This document shows, one piece after another, positions 16,273 through 23,437 of a DNA stretch of 42,625 nt. Source of the DNA: DASSKF01 sp035690725. Its GTDB lineage: Bacteria > Actinomycetota > Actinomycetes > Actinomycetales > Dermatophilaceae. The DNA is taken from the NCBI GenBank assembly GCA_035690725.1, contig DASSKF010000078.1:1-42625 (forward strand). Direction: 5' to 3'. The position numbers and the translations under genes are program-made. Below the pieces are notes generated by a model. It made no database searches and had not been told where the DNA came from. It saw only the letters and a program-made list of their open reading frames with translations. The first letter of the stretch is position 1. The number at the start of each line of letters is the position of its first letter.

Positions 16273-16300
16273 CCCCAGACGAACTTGCGAGCGAGACCAC
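16272..16300 (-). repeat. Right terminal inverted repeat of the IS630-type element
   Basis: A 29-bp repeat, the partner of 14772-14800 with one mismatch. It is followed by TAA, matching the TAA that precedes the left end. Confidence 0.9.
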
Positions 16301-16803
16301 TAAGGCTTCTCGGTGTCGGTGCTGCTGTCGATGTCCGTCGCTTCGACGTAGGGCTCCTGGCCCCACTCGTCGAAGGACTGGTCATCGAGGTCCGCACCGA
16401 CCTGGTCCTCGACGGCGGGCAGATCGAATGCGGTGTGCACCGTTCCGGTGACCTTGACGGGGCTGTCCGGCTGCAGCTGAGCCGTCCGGTCGGCGCTGAC
16501 CACCAGCAGCTCCTCGACATCACCGCCGGCGAGGGTGAACGCATGGTCGGAGACGATCCGGTTCACGTCGGCGGACAGGGTCACCTCCTGTCCGGCGTAG
16601 GAGCCCATCTCCCGGTAGAACGCGGCGTCGTAGTCGCCGTCGTACGCCGCATCGGCATCCTCGTGCTGCACCTCCTGGACGGTGGTGCCCAGCTCTGCGC
16701 CGCTGGTGGAGTCGCCGCAGGCGCTGACACCGAGCAGCATGACGGCTGCAGCGGCGCCGGCCGCGGAGGCGCGAATGGTCCTGGTGGCTGGCAGGTGCAT
16801 CAT
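16300..16803 (-). CDS. Lipoprotein with OB-fold-like domain
   Basis: A 167-residue predicted lipoprotein. A basic start (MMHLPATRTIRASA), a hydrophobic segment and lipobox VSAC give attachment to the outer face of the membrane. The body contains VTLSADVNRIVSDHAFTLAG, LLVVSAD and VKVTGTV, the alternating pattern of small OB-fold-like domains in actinomycete lipoproteins. Specific function unknown. GGGAAGG lies upstream of the ATG at 16803. The stop codon TAG is completed by the outermost base of the IS element; rebuilding the pre-insertion sequence from both flanks gives TAG at the same place, so the protein was probably not altered. Ends SSTDTEKP. Confidence 0.75.
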   Translation of the reverse strand: MMHLPATRTIRASAAGAAAAVMLLGVSACGDSTSGAELGTTVQEVQHEDADAAYDGDYDAAFYREMGSYAGQEVTLSADVNRIVSDHAFTLAGGDVEELLVVSADRTAQLQPDSPVKVTGTVHTAFDLPAVEDQVGADLDDQSFDEWGQEPYVEATDIDSSTDTEKP

Positions 16804-16961
16804 GGTCGGACCTTCCCGACGGGGTCGAGGACTGCTCCGCAGCGCGACGCGCGGCGGCAAGGTCGTGCCCGTACCCGATCGACGGAGGCGACTCGACGGA
16901 TCGAGCCGATGTGTCCCAACCGTTACGACTCGCGCCGGGCGGCGTGACAGGATCGTGCGTC

Positions 16962-17461
16962 ATGCAGAACCGCACCGGTGCGGAGGTGCACTGCACCGTG
17001 CGCCGGGCCGTCCCCGCCGACGCGCCCGCCGTGGCCGAGCTCTACCTGTGCGCACGGCATACCGCCGTTCCCGCCATCCCTGCCTGGTGCACCCGGACGA
17101 GGAGGTGCGCCGCTGGGTGCGGGACGTCGTGGTCGCCCAGCACGAGACCTGGCTCGCCGAGCAGGGCGGCGAGCTCGTCGCGATGATGGTGCTGGACGGC
17201 GAGGTGCTCGACCAGCTGTACGTCCACCCGACGTGGACGGGACACGGAGCCGGAAGCGAACTGGTCCGCCTCGCTCAGTCGCGCCGGCCGGAACGGCTGT
17301 GGCTGTGGACGTTCCAGTCCAACCTCGGCGCCCGACGCTTCTACGAGCGGCACGGCTTCATCGCGGTGGAGCGCACCGACGGCCGGGACAACGAGGAGCG
17401 CGAACCCGACGTCCGGTACCTCTGGCACGGTCGCCCGTCATCGAGCGTCGCGCGATGCTGA
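16962..17461 (+). pseudogene. GNAT family N-acetyltransferase, frameshifted
   Basis: Two frames together make one GNAT protein. The ATG at 16962 starts VRRAVPADAPAVAELYLCARHTAVPAIP, typical of GNAT N-termini. The continuation LVHPDEEVRRWVRDVVVAQHETWLAEQ and the C-terminal half LDQLYVHPTWTGHGAGSELV, with the acetyl-CoA loop, lie in another frame ending at 17461. The shift maps near 17083-17090, where adding one C (ATC CCT GCC CTG GTG) would restore the frame. This is either a recent one-base deletion or a sequencing error in a C-rich run. The rest of the gene is intact, including ARRFYERHGFIAVERTDG. Confidence 0.75.
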
Positions 17462-17532
17462 TCTACTACCGGTGCGCCCGTTGACAGTACGATTGCGACC
17501 AGGCCGTGACACGGTGACCAGGGGAGGAAGCC

Positions 17533-17907
17533 ATGATCGAGATCGATCCGGACGTGTTCACCTACGACGAGGACCTGGACTACTCCAAGGAGACGTTCGT
17601 CGTGACGGGCGACTTCGCTCCCGAGGTCGTGCTGGCTGCACTCGACCGCGTGTCGGAACGGTTCATGACGGTCGACGAGAACGGAGTCGAGCACGATCCG
17701 TCCCGGATGGACGAGGTGTACCTGGCGGATCTCTACACGCCGAACTACGTCTCCGATCCCCAGGTCACCAGTCGAGGCATCCAGGTCTACGTCGACTGCA
17801 AGGGTGTCGTCCCGGACCCGATGACACTGACGCTGCACCGCGTCCTCCGGGAGGAGCTCGGGGCAGCCGGGGTGGAGGCCCGGATCAAGGCCGTCAGCCA
17901 CCAGTAG
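17533..17907 (+). CDS. Hypothetical protein, 124 aa
   Basis: Not recognised. A 124-residue acidic soluble protein starting MIEIDPDVFTYDEDLDYSKE, with no signal peptide or membrane segment. GGGGAGGAAG sits at ideal spacing before the ATG at 17533, and the frame has strong third-position GC, so it is a real gene. Alternating strand/helix patterns (VVLAALDRVSERF, GIQVYVDCKG, LTLHRVLREELGAAG) suggest a small alpha/beta fold. A TTGACA at 17481 could be part of a promoter. It lies between a frameshifted GNAT gene and a nucleotidyltransferase gene in a patch of small accessory genes. Confidence 0.7.
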   Translation: MIEIDPDVFTYDEDLDYSKETFVVTGDFAPEVVLAALDRVSERFMTVDENGVEHDPSRMDEVYLADLYTPNYVSDPQVTSRGIQVYVDCKGVVPDPMTLTLHRVLREELGAAGVEARIKAVSHQ

Positions 17908-17947
17908 CCGGAGCGACCACCGGCGACCGGTGGCATGCTGCCTCCCC

Positions 17948-18541
17948 GTGACCACACCGTCCCCTCTCCTCGCCCGGCTGGTCGATGCCGTGTGGGCGGA
18001 CCCGGTCTGTGCGACCATCCTCGAACGCCTGCCCGTGCTGCGGCTGCCGGACTGGTGGCTCACCGCCGGGGCGGTGTTCCAGAACGTCTGGAACGCGGTC
18101 GAGGGACTGCCGCCGGGGCACGGCGTCAAGGACTACGACGTCTTCTACTTCGACGACTGCGACCTGTCGTGGGACGCCGAGGACCGGGCGACGCGGCGTG
18201 TGCACGCCCTGTTCAGCGACCTGGACGCGACCATCGAGCTCCGCAACGAGGCACGGGTCCACCTCTGGTACGAGAGCAAGTTCGGCGTGCCGGCCCGCGC
18301 GTACACCAGCGCTCGCGACGCCGTGGACGCCTTCGCCTCGACCACCTGCTGCCTGGCGGCGACCACCGGGACGGACGGCGTGGAGGTGTACGCGCCGCAC
18401 GGCCTGGAGGACGTCTTCGCGCTGCACATGCGGCCCAACCCGCGGCTCGCTCCCCGGACTGTCTACGAGACGAAGGTCACGGAGTACCGCCAGCGGTGGC
18501 CCCGCCTCACGGCGACGCCCTGGAGCGCCGGGTCCCCGTAG
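17948..18541 (+). CDS. Nucleotidyltransferase family protein (NTP_transf_6-like)
   Basis: A 197-residue protein of the small nucleotidyltransferase family of PF06042 type. Signature parts are visible: the substrate-pocket segment LPDWWLTAGAVFQNVWNAVEG, the acidic catalytic-type motif GVKDYDVFYFDDCDLS, and NEARVHLWYESKFG followed by SARDAVDAFASTTCCLA. The C-terminal part GLEDVFALHMRPNPRLAP matches the family ending. Start chosen as GTG 17948; GTG 17930 would add six residues (MACCLP). Members are cytoplasmic; the nucleotide donor and acceptor are unknown. It follows the unknown 124-residue gene after 40 bases and may be expressed with it. Confidence 0.8.
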   Translation: MTTPSPLLARLVDAVWADPVCATILERLPVLRLPDWWLTAGAVFQNVWNAVEGLPPGHGVKDYDVFYFDDCDLSWDAEDRATRRVHALFSDLDATIELRNEARVHLWYESKFGVPARAYTSARDAVDAFASTTCCLAATTGTDGVEVYAPHGLEDVFALHMRPNPRLAPRTVYETKVTEYRQRWPRLTATPWSAGSP

Positions 18542-18585
18542 ACCGGTGCTCCCGCCCCTCCTCGGACGTCCGGCAGGATCGCCAC

Positions 18586-19165
18586 GTGGCGCTGGGTGAT
18601 GCGCCACCGCGTCCTCCCCGGGTGACTCGGTCGGCCGCCACTGCGGGGCGGGTCAACGCCAGGAGGCGATCGGTCGGTGGCTCTCGCTGGGCAGCAGCAT
18701 CGTGGCGCCGATCACGGTGATCAGCAGCCTGATGTTCTACTTCGGCTACATGTCCACGCGGGCGGAGTACGCCTACTTCGGTCTCGACGTCGACACGATC
18801 GGCCTGACGACGACCGACTTCGTCATGCGCAGCCCGCAGTCGCTGCTGGTGCCCTTCCTGGTCCCCTCCCTCCTCGGTGCGCTGGGCGGCCTGGTGCACA
18901 CGACGGTGCGGCACCGCCTCCGCTCGACGCTCACCGGTGCTCCTCGGGGGGATCGGGCTCGTCCTGGCCTTCCCCGCGTTGCGCGACTGGCCGCCCTACG
19001 GCCCCGTCACGCCGCTCCTCACCGCTGCCGGGGGCGTCGCCGTCGCCTACGCGCTGGGCCTGCGCACCAGGTCGCGGGCCCACCCCACAGCGGGTGCGCA
19101 GGCTGCGACGGCGGCGCAGGCCGACCCGGGTGCAGTTCCAGTTCCGCAACGAGTCCCCGGACTGA
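18586..19165 (+). pseudogene. Degenerate membrane protein gene, multiple frameshifts
   Basis: Coding-like segments of one membrane protein are spread over three frames. The GTG at 18586 begins MALGDAPPRPPRVTRSAA. A second frame, open from 18600, carries EAIGRWLSLGSSIVAPITV, MFYFGYMSTRAEYAYFGL and SLLVPFLVPSLLGALGGLV. A third frame carries VLLGGIGLVLAFPALRDW and LLTAAGGVAVAYALGLR. A short tail, VQFQFRNESPD, ending at 19165 lies in yet another phase. The shifts fall before about 18665, near 18920-18945 and after about 19075. No known family. It is either a decaying gene or a stretch with repeated indel errors; the boundaries are approximate. Confidence 0.5.
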
Positions 19166-19190
19166 CGACGTCGCCCGCACCGGAGCGTCG

Positions 19191-20267
19191 TCAGGGCGCA
19201 CCGCGACGCCCGTGGGTGCGCGGCGGGTCGTAGCCGCCCTCCGGCGGCTCCATCTCCGCTCGTATGCCGAGCAGCCGGATCGGCCGGTCATCCTCCAGTC
19301 TCGCGAGCAGCTCCCGCGCCGTCCGTGCGATCACCTCCGCGTCCTCCGTCGCCTCGGGAAGCGTGCGGACGCGCGTCGTCGAGAAGAACGGCGCGAACCG
19401 CACCTTGAGGTGCACCCGGACGCAGGCCCGCCCCTCGCGGCGGATGTCGTCGACCACCTGACCGGCCAGTACTCCGATCGCCGCCGCCACCTCGCCGGGG
19501 TCGACGAGGTCGTGTTGGTAGGTGGTCTCCCGGCCGTGTGCGCGAGCGACCCACGGGGTGTCGTCGACGTCGGTGCGGCCGTCCCCCCGACCGAGTCCAC
19601 CGATGTGCGGGCCGGTCCGGGGGCCGAACTCGGCGACGAGCGGCTCGAGGGGAGCGTCCGCCAGCTCCCGCACCGTGTGGATGCCGAGACCCGACAGCCG
19701 CTGGGCGATGCGGGCACCGACACCCCACAGTGCGGACGTCGGGCGGTCGCCCATGACATCCATCCAGTTCGACCGCGTCAGTCGGTAGGTCCCGCGCGGC
19801 TTGCCGAACTCGGTGGCGATCTTCGCCCGCACGGTGCTGTCACCGATGCCGATCGAGCAGTGCAGCCGGGTCGCCTCGAGCACCGCCGCCTGGATCGCTC
19901 GTGCCGTCGGCTCGGGGTCGTCGACGTCGACCCCGACGAACGCCTCGTCCCAGCCGAGTGGCTCGACGACCGTTCCGGGAAATGCCCGGAGCGTGTCCAT
20001 CACCCGCGCCGAGGCCGCCTCGTACACGGGGAAGTCCACGGCGAGGAACACGGCGTCGGGGCACTTGCGGACCGCGACCTTGAGCGGCATGCCGGAGTGG
20101 ACGCCGAACTCCCGTGCTTCGTAGGAGGCCGTCGAGACCACCGCTCGCTCGGTCGGGTCACCACGGCCGCCGACCACCACCGGGCGACCTGCCAGTTCCG
20201 GCCGGCGCAGCAGCTCCACTGCAGCGAGGAACTGGTCCATGTCGACGTGCAGGATCCAGGCCGTCAT
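19191..20267 (-). CDS. dinB: DNA polymerase IV, DinB2-like (Leu14 steric gate)
   Basis: A 358-residue Y-family translesion polymerase. Metal-binding residues are Asp9 in HVDMDQ and Asp107-Glu108 in PLGWDEAFVGVD. The fingers motif STASYEAREFGVHSGM and the helix-hairpin-helix WGVGARIAQRLSGLGI are present, and the C-terminal little-finger domain is complete. The residue at the steric-gate position is Leu14 (DQFLAAVE), where classical Pol IV has Phe or Tyr. Mycobacterial DinB2 also has Leu14 and readily inserts ribonucleotides. No beta-clamp motif is obvious at the C-terminus (RTHGRRGAP). The ATG at 20267 gives the standard N-terminus. It overlaps nothing and stands alone. Confidence 0.93.
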   Translation of the reverse strand: MTAWILHVDMDQFLAAVELLRRPELAGRPVVVGGRGDPTERAVVSTASYEAREFGVHSGMPLKVAVRKCPDAVFLAVDFPVYEAASARVMDTLRAFPGTVVEPLGWDEAFVGVDVDDPEPTARAIQAAVLEATRLHCSIGIGDSTVRAKIATEFGKPRGTYRLTRSNWMDVMGDRPTSALWGVGARIAQRLSGLGIHTVRELADAPLEPLVAEFGPRTGPHIGGLGRGDGRTDVDDTPWVARAHGRETTYQHDLVDPGEVAAAIGVLAGQVVDDIRREGRACVRVHLKVRFAPFFSTTRVRTLPEATEDAEVIARTARELLARLEDDRPIRLLGIRAEMEPPEGGYDPPRTHGRRGAP

Positions 20268-20295
20268 GGAGCCATCATGTCGGCAGTTCGCGACG

Positions 20296-20598
20296 TCAGC
20301 GGGCTCGTTCGTCGTGGACGTACGCGCCGATCTGCAGCAGCTCCGGCTCGTACCGGCGGAAGTGGTGGCCGCAGAACAGGAGGGGCCGGCTCACCCTCGG
20401 AATCCATGCCCGCACCAAGGCAGACGCGCCACAGGCACCGCGTCGCAGCCGGCCCTTCCGGTCGGCCACGGATCCGGGTGAATCGCACCGGTCGCGGGGT
20501 CCCAGGGGACGCGTCGCGGCAAGGGGGAGCACCATGCCGGTGCTCGGGTCGCGCAGGGTCGGAAGGTCCACGGTCTCCGGTGCGGCGAAGGCGCTCAT
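20296..20598 (-). CDS. Small zinc-binding-type protein (DUF7455-like)
   Basis: A 100-residue protein whose C-terminal part, CGASALVRAWIPRVSRPLLFC and GHHFRRYEPELLQIGAYVHDE, matches the small actinomycete DUF7455 family as I recall it, with Cys and His ligands suggesting one zinc site. In usual members the first ligand pair is a tight DRCDRCGA-type CxxC; here DRCD is separated from GACGAS by about 16 residues. GGAGGAGA lies just before the ATG at 20598, so the start is secure. The function of the family is unknown. It is divergent from the Lsr2-like gene across a 311-bp gap. Confidence 0.65.
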   Translation of the reverse strand: MSAFAAPETVDLPTLRDPSTGMVLPLAATRPLGPRDRCDSPGSVADRKGRLRRGACGASALVRAWIPRVSRPLLFCGHHFRRYEPELLQIGAYVHDERAR

Positions 20599-20909
20599 CG
20601 GTCTCCTCCAGTCAGCTCGGGCGCCGAAACGTCGGCTGTGTCCGGGTCAACGCCGTGCGGCCGAGTTTCCTTCCTGCGCTGGTTTGTTCGGTCATTCGGA
20701 AAGGGCGCTCCCGCGCCCGCGGCGTCGTGCCCCGCCCGAACCGGCATTCGCGTTCCACGCTCTTCGGTCACGCGACTCGACACCATGGGCGAATGACCAT
20801 CGGTCCGGAAGCGTTCGACCAAACGCCGTGAACCGTGCGATGCTGCTGTGCGAACTGGTTGTGCATTTCCGAAAAGCACCCACACATAGGCCCGAAGGGG
20901 ACATCGCAC
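20599..20909. promoter_or_regulatory. Divergent intergenic region before the Lsr2-like gene
   Basis: A 311-bp gap with visibly lower GC than its surroundings, notably 20660-20700 and 20850-20890. I see no gene; a 12-codon ATG frame near 20792 is too short to support. A weak promoter candidate for the rightward gene is TTGTGC near 20867 and CACATA about 18 bases further on. Otherwise I see nothing specific. Confidence 0.3.
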
Positions 20910-21263
20910 GTGAAGATCACCATCGATTCCACCGAGCCGCTCGAGGACGCCATCCGCGTCGTCGGAGCCGTCTACGGCGTCACGCTGACCGTCGCACCGG
21001 AGAACGAGGCCGTCACCCCGGCGGGCGGCAGCTCCCAGGAGGCGGCGAAGCCGGCCCGCCGCACCCGGTCCCGCCAACCCGCGAAGTCGCGCCGCTCGTC
21101 GACCACTCGGGCCAATGGGCGCCGGCGCAGGACGAATGCCGTCGCCAAGGTGAGCAACGCACAGCTGCGCGAGTGGGCCCGCGAGAACGGTCACACGGTC
21201 AGCGACCGCGGCCGAATCCCGGCCGCCGTCGTCTCCGCCTACCGTGAGGCGCAGAAGGCCTGA
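20910..21263 (+). CDS. Lsr2-like nucleoid-associated protein
   Basis: A 117-residue basic protein. Residues 82-117 (SNAQLREWARENGHTVSDRGRIPAAVVSAYREA) closely match the C-terminal DNA-binding domain of Lsr2, including the RGR (100-102) that inserts in the AT-rich minor groove. A long Arg/Lys/Ser linker spans residues 48-80 (RRTRSRQPAKSRRSS). The N-terminus (MKITIDSTEPLEDAIRVVGAVYGVTLTV) differs from the Lsr2 dimerisation domain and may be another oligomerisation fold. GTG at 20910 is chosen because GAAGGGG precedes it and the domain starts there. Probable role: DNA bridging or silencing, possibly of acquired genes. Confidence 0.82.
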   Translation: MKITIDSTEPLEDAIRVVGAVYGVTLTVAPENEAVTPAGGSSQEAAKPARRTRSRQPAKSRRSSTTRANGRRRRTNAVAKVSNAQLREWARENGHTVSDRGRIPAAVVSAYREAQKA

Positions 21264-21298
21264 GTGACTCCCACCGAGAAGCGCGAGGCCCTCGACAC

Positions 21299-21595
21299 AT
21301 GAGCAGCAGCGCCACGCCCACCGTGCAGCTCGAGGACGAGCGGGTCCGCGTGACCCGTTGGGACTTCGAGCCCGGTGACAGCACGGGCCCGCACACCCAC
21401 GAGCTGCCGTACGTCGTCGTGCCGGTGGTCGACGGCACCACCGAGATCACGGCCGACGACGGGTCCGTGAGCCGGTCGGACCTGCGCAGCGGCATGTCCT
21501 ACGCTCGCGCGGCCGGTGCGCGCCACGAGGTGGTCAATGTGGGCACGGGTCACCTCGCGTTCGTCGAGGTCGAGCTGAAGGACGCGCCCGCGTGA
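21299..21595 (+). CDS. Cupin domain protein
   Basis: A 98-residue single-domain cupin. The first motif is WDFEPGDSTGPHTHELPYVVVPVVDG, with GPHTHE giving His-x-His and Glu metal ligands, and the second is SYARAAGARHEVVNVG, with a further His. Such small cupins bind a metal and may act as isomerases, epimerases or sensors. Its stop overlaps the GTG start of the SIS-domain gene by four bases, so it is the first gene of an operon with that isomerase and the sugar kinase. No strong ribosome-binding site precedes the ATG at 21299. Confidence 0.82.
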   Translation: MSSSATPTVQLEDERVRVTRWDFEPGDSTGPHTHELPYVVVPVVDGTTEITADDGSVSRSDLRSGMSYARAAGARHEVVNVGTGHLAFVEVELKDAPA

Positions 21596-22371
21596 CCGCT
21601 TCCGGCCCCGGCCCCACGACCGAGGTGAGCGCACCGGCATACGTCGAGGTCCTCACCCCGACGCTCCAGCGGGTGGCGACGTCGAACGCGCAGGCGATCG
21701 GGCGGGCCGCCGACCTGCTGGCGGAGTCGTTGCGCGCCGACGGGGTGGTCCAGGCGTTCGGGTCGGGGCACTCCCAGGCACTGGCGATGGAGGTCGCGGG
21801 CCGCGCGGGGGGACTCGTGCCGACCAACCAGCTCGCCGTGCGCGACCTCGTGGTCTTCGGCGGCGAGCCGCCCGAGCTGCTCTCCGAGCACGGCCTCGAG
21901 CGCGACCCGGAGATCGCCCGGCGGATCTACGACCTGGCCAACATCGCGCCGCAGGACGTGTTCGTCATCGGCTCGAGCTCCGGTGTCAACGGGTCGATCG
22001 TCGAGATGGCCTCGATCGTCAAGGAGGCCGGGCACCCGCTCATCGCCATCACGTCGCTGCAGCACACCGGCGCGGTGGAGTCCCGCCACCCCTCGGGCCG
22101 CAAGCTCGCCGACCTCGCCGACGTCGTCCTGGACAACGGGGCCCCCCGGGGCGACGCCGTTCTGCCACTCCCGGGCGGCGGCGCGGTGTGCGCGGTCTCC
22201 TCGATCACCGCGGCGCTGCTGGTCCAGATGCTGACCGCCGAGGTCGTGCGCCGGCTCCTCGAGTCCGGCGAGACCCCACCGGTCTACCTGTCCGCCAACG
22301 TGCCCGAGGGCGACCAGCACAACGACGCCCTCGAGGCGCGGTATGCCGGCCGCATCCGGCGCACGGCCTGA
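21592..22371 (+). CDS. SIS domain sugar-phosphate isomerase-like protein
   Basis: A 259-residue protein with a SIS (sugar isomerase) domain. FGSGHSQALAMEVAGRAGG forms the phosphate-binding loop, and VIGSSSGVNGSIVEMASIVKEAGHPLIAITS is the second SIS strand-loop-helix unit. It resembles the UPF0309 group (SIS proteins linked to amino-sugar metabolism). Start is GTG 21592, inside the cupin stop (GTGA). The next gene encodes a BadF/GlcNAc-kinase-type sugar kinase, so the pair probably processes an amino sugar or its phosphate. The exact substrate is not evident. Confidence 0.82.
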   Translation: MTASGPGPTTEVSAPAYVEVLTPTLQRVATSNAQAIGRAADLLAESLRADGVVQAFGSGHSQALAMEVAGRAGGLVPTNQLAVRDLVVFGGEPPELLSEHGLERDPEIARRIYDLANIAPQDVFVIGSSSGVNGSIVEMASIVKEAGHPLIAITSLQHTGAVESRHPSGRKLADLADVVLDNGAPRGDAVLPLPGGGAVCAVSSITAALLVQMLTAEVVRRLLESGETPPVYLSANVPEGDQHNDALEARYAGRIRRTA

Positions 22372-22399
22372 GCCCACCCGGTCGTCCGGTCCGGCTGGC

Positions 22400-23437
22400 A
22401 TGGGCTCACCCACCGACACATCACCACGGCGCCCGCTGGTCGTCGGCGCCGACATCGGCGGCACGTCGACGCGGGTGGTGCTCGCGTCCGACGAGGGTGA
22501 GCTGCTCGGTCGTGGCACCGCCGGCCCCGCCAACCCCACTGCGAACACCTGGGACCGGGCCGGTGCGGCCATCAGCAGCGCGCTCTCGCAGGCACTGGGG
22601 GACCGGGACCCGGCACAGGTGCGCGCCGCGGTGCTGGGCGTCGCCGGAGGGGGTGCGCTGGCCGGCTCACGCCTGGCCGAGCCGTTCCGGAAGCTGTGGA
22701 CGGCATCGGGCATCGGGGCGCCACCGGCGATCGTCGGCGACCTGGACGTCGCCTTCACCGGCGCCACGGCCCGGCCCGACGGCACCGTGCTCATCGCGGG
22801 GACCGGTGCCGTCGCCGGTGCGATCCGCGGGCACACCGCGGTCCGGATGGCCGACGGCCACGGGTGGCTGCTCGGCGACGCCGGTTCCGGCTTCTGGCTG
22901 GGGCGGGAGGCCGTCGGTGCCACGCTGCGCGAGCTGGACGCCGGCGGGCCGCTGAGCCGACTGGGCGAGTCGGTCGTGCAGTCCGTGCTCTCCGTCGACG
23001 AGGACGACGACGAGGTCGACGACGAAGAGGATGCCGCCGTGGCCACCCCCGCCGAGACGAGGGTTCGGGTGATCGGCCGGGTCTACCGCCGGCGGCCGCA
23101 GGAGCTGGCGCGGCTCGCTCCCCTGGTCAGCGCCGCCGCAGGAGCCGGTGACCCGGTGGCCCGCGAGATCGTGCGCCGCGCGGCGGAGGCCCTGCTGCGA
23201 ACCGTGGGCCGGTGCCGTGCTCCGGACGAGCGCACTCCCCTGGTGCTGGCCGGCAGCGTCCTGGGCCGGGCGAGTGCGGTCGGCGCCGTGGTGCGGGACC
23301 TCGTCGGTGAGCAGCTCGCCGGCCCGGTGCTCGACGCCGGCGACGGAGCACGCGGGGCGGCCTGGTTGGCGATCCGTCGGCTGGTCGGCGACCCGGACGC
23401 GCTCCGCGCAGCGCACGAGCGGCTCACGTCGAGCTGA
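22400..23437 (+). CDS. N-acetylglucosamine kinase-like ATPase (BadF/BcrA family)
   Basis: A 345-residue sugar kinase of the actin-like ATPase fold. The phosphate-1 motif GADIGGTSTRVVLAS is near residue 16, IVGDLDVAFTGA contains the catalytic-type Asp, VLIAGTGAVAGAI is phosphate-2, and GWLLGDAGSGFWLGREAV is a hallmark of GlcNAc kinases. An unusually acidic insert (VDEDDDEVDDEEDAAV) lies near residue 200. It would phosphorylate an amino sugar inside the cell, fitting with the SIS-domain gene ending 28 bases upstream. ATG 22400 is preferred; ATG 22343 would overlap the upstream gene. Its 3' end overlaps the convergent FAD oxidoreductase gene by 14 bases. Confidence 0.85.
   Translation: MGSPTDTSPRRPLVVGADIGGTSTRVVLASDEGELLGRGTAGPANPTANTWDRAGAAISSALSQALGDRDPAQVRAAVLGVAGGGALAGSRLAEPFRKLWTASGIGAPPAIVGDLDVAFTGATARPDGTVLIAGTGAVAGAIRGHTAVRMADGHGWLLGDAGSGFWLGREAVGATLRELDAGGPLSRLGESVVQSVLSVDEDDDEVDDEEDAAVATPAETRVRVIGRVYRRRPQELARLAPLVSAAAGAGDPVAREIVRRAAEALLRTVGRCRAPDERTPLVLAGSVLGRASAVGAVVRDLVGEQLAGPVLDAGDGARGAAWLAIRRLVGDPDALRAAHERLTSS

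Larger units (their letters stand above)
14772..16300. mobile_element. IS630-type insertion element with passenger gene
   Basis: The element is bounded by 29-bp terminal inverted repeats at 14772-14800 and 16272-16300, identical at 28 of 29 positions, starting GTGGTCTCGCTCG. It is flanked by TAA on both sides (14769-14771 and 16301-16303), which fits the TA target duplication of IS630/Tc1-type elements. Inside are a leftward transposase gene (14800-15840) and a divergent 110-codon gene (15940-16272). The stop codons of both genes touch or overlap the terminal repeats, so the unit is compact. The transposase lacks its central catalytic segment, so this copy should not move on its own. Confidence 0.88.

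Noticed and set aside
19191..20267. DinB gene as an error-free housekeeping polymerase or UmuC
   Set aside because: The motifs and length fit Pol IV/DinB; UmuC-type features and a clear clamp-binding end are absent.
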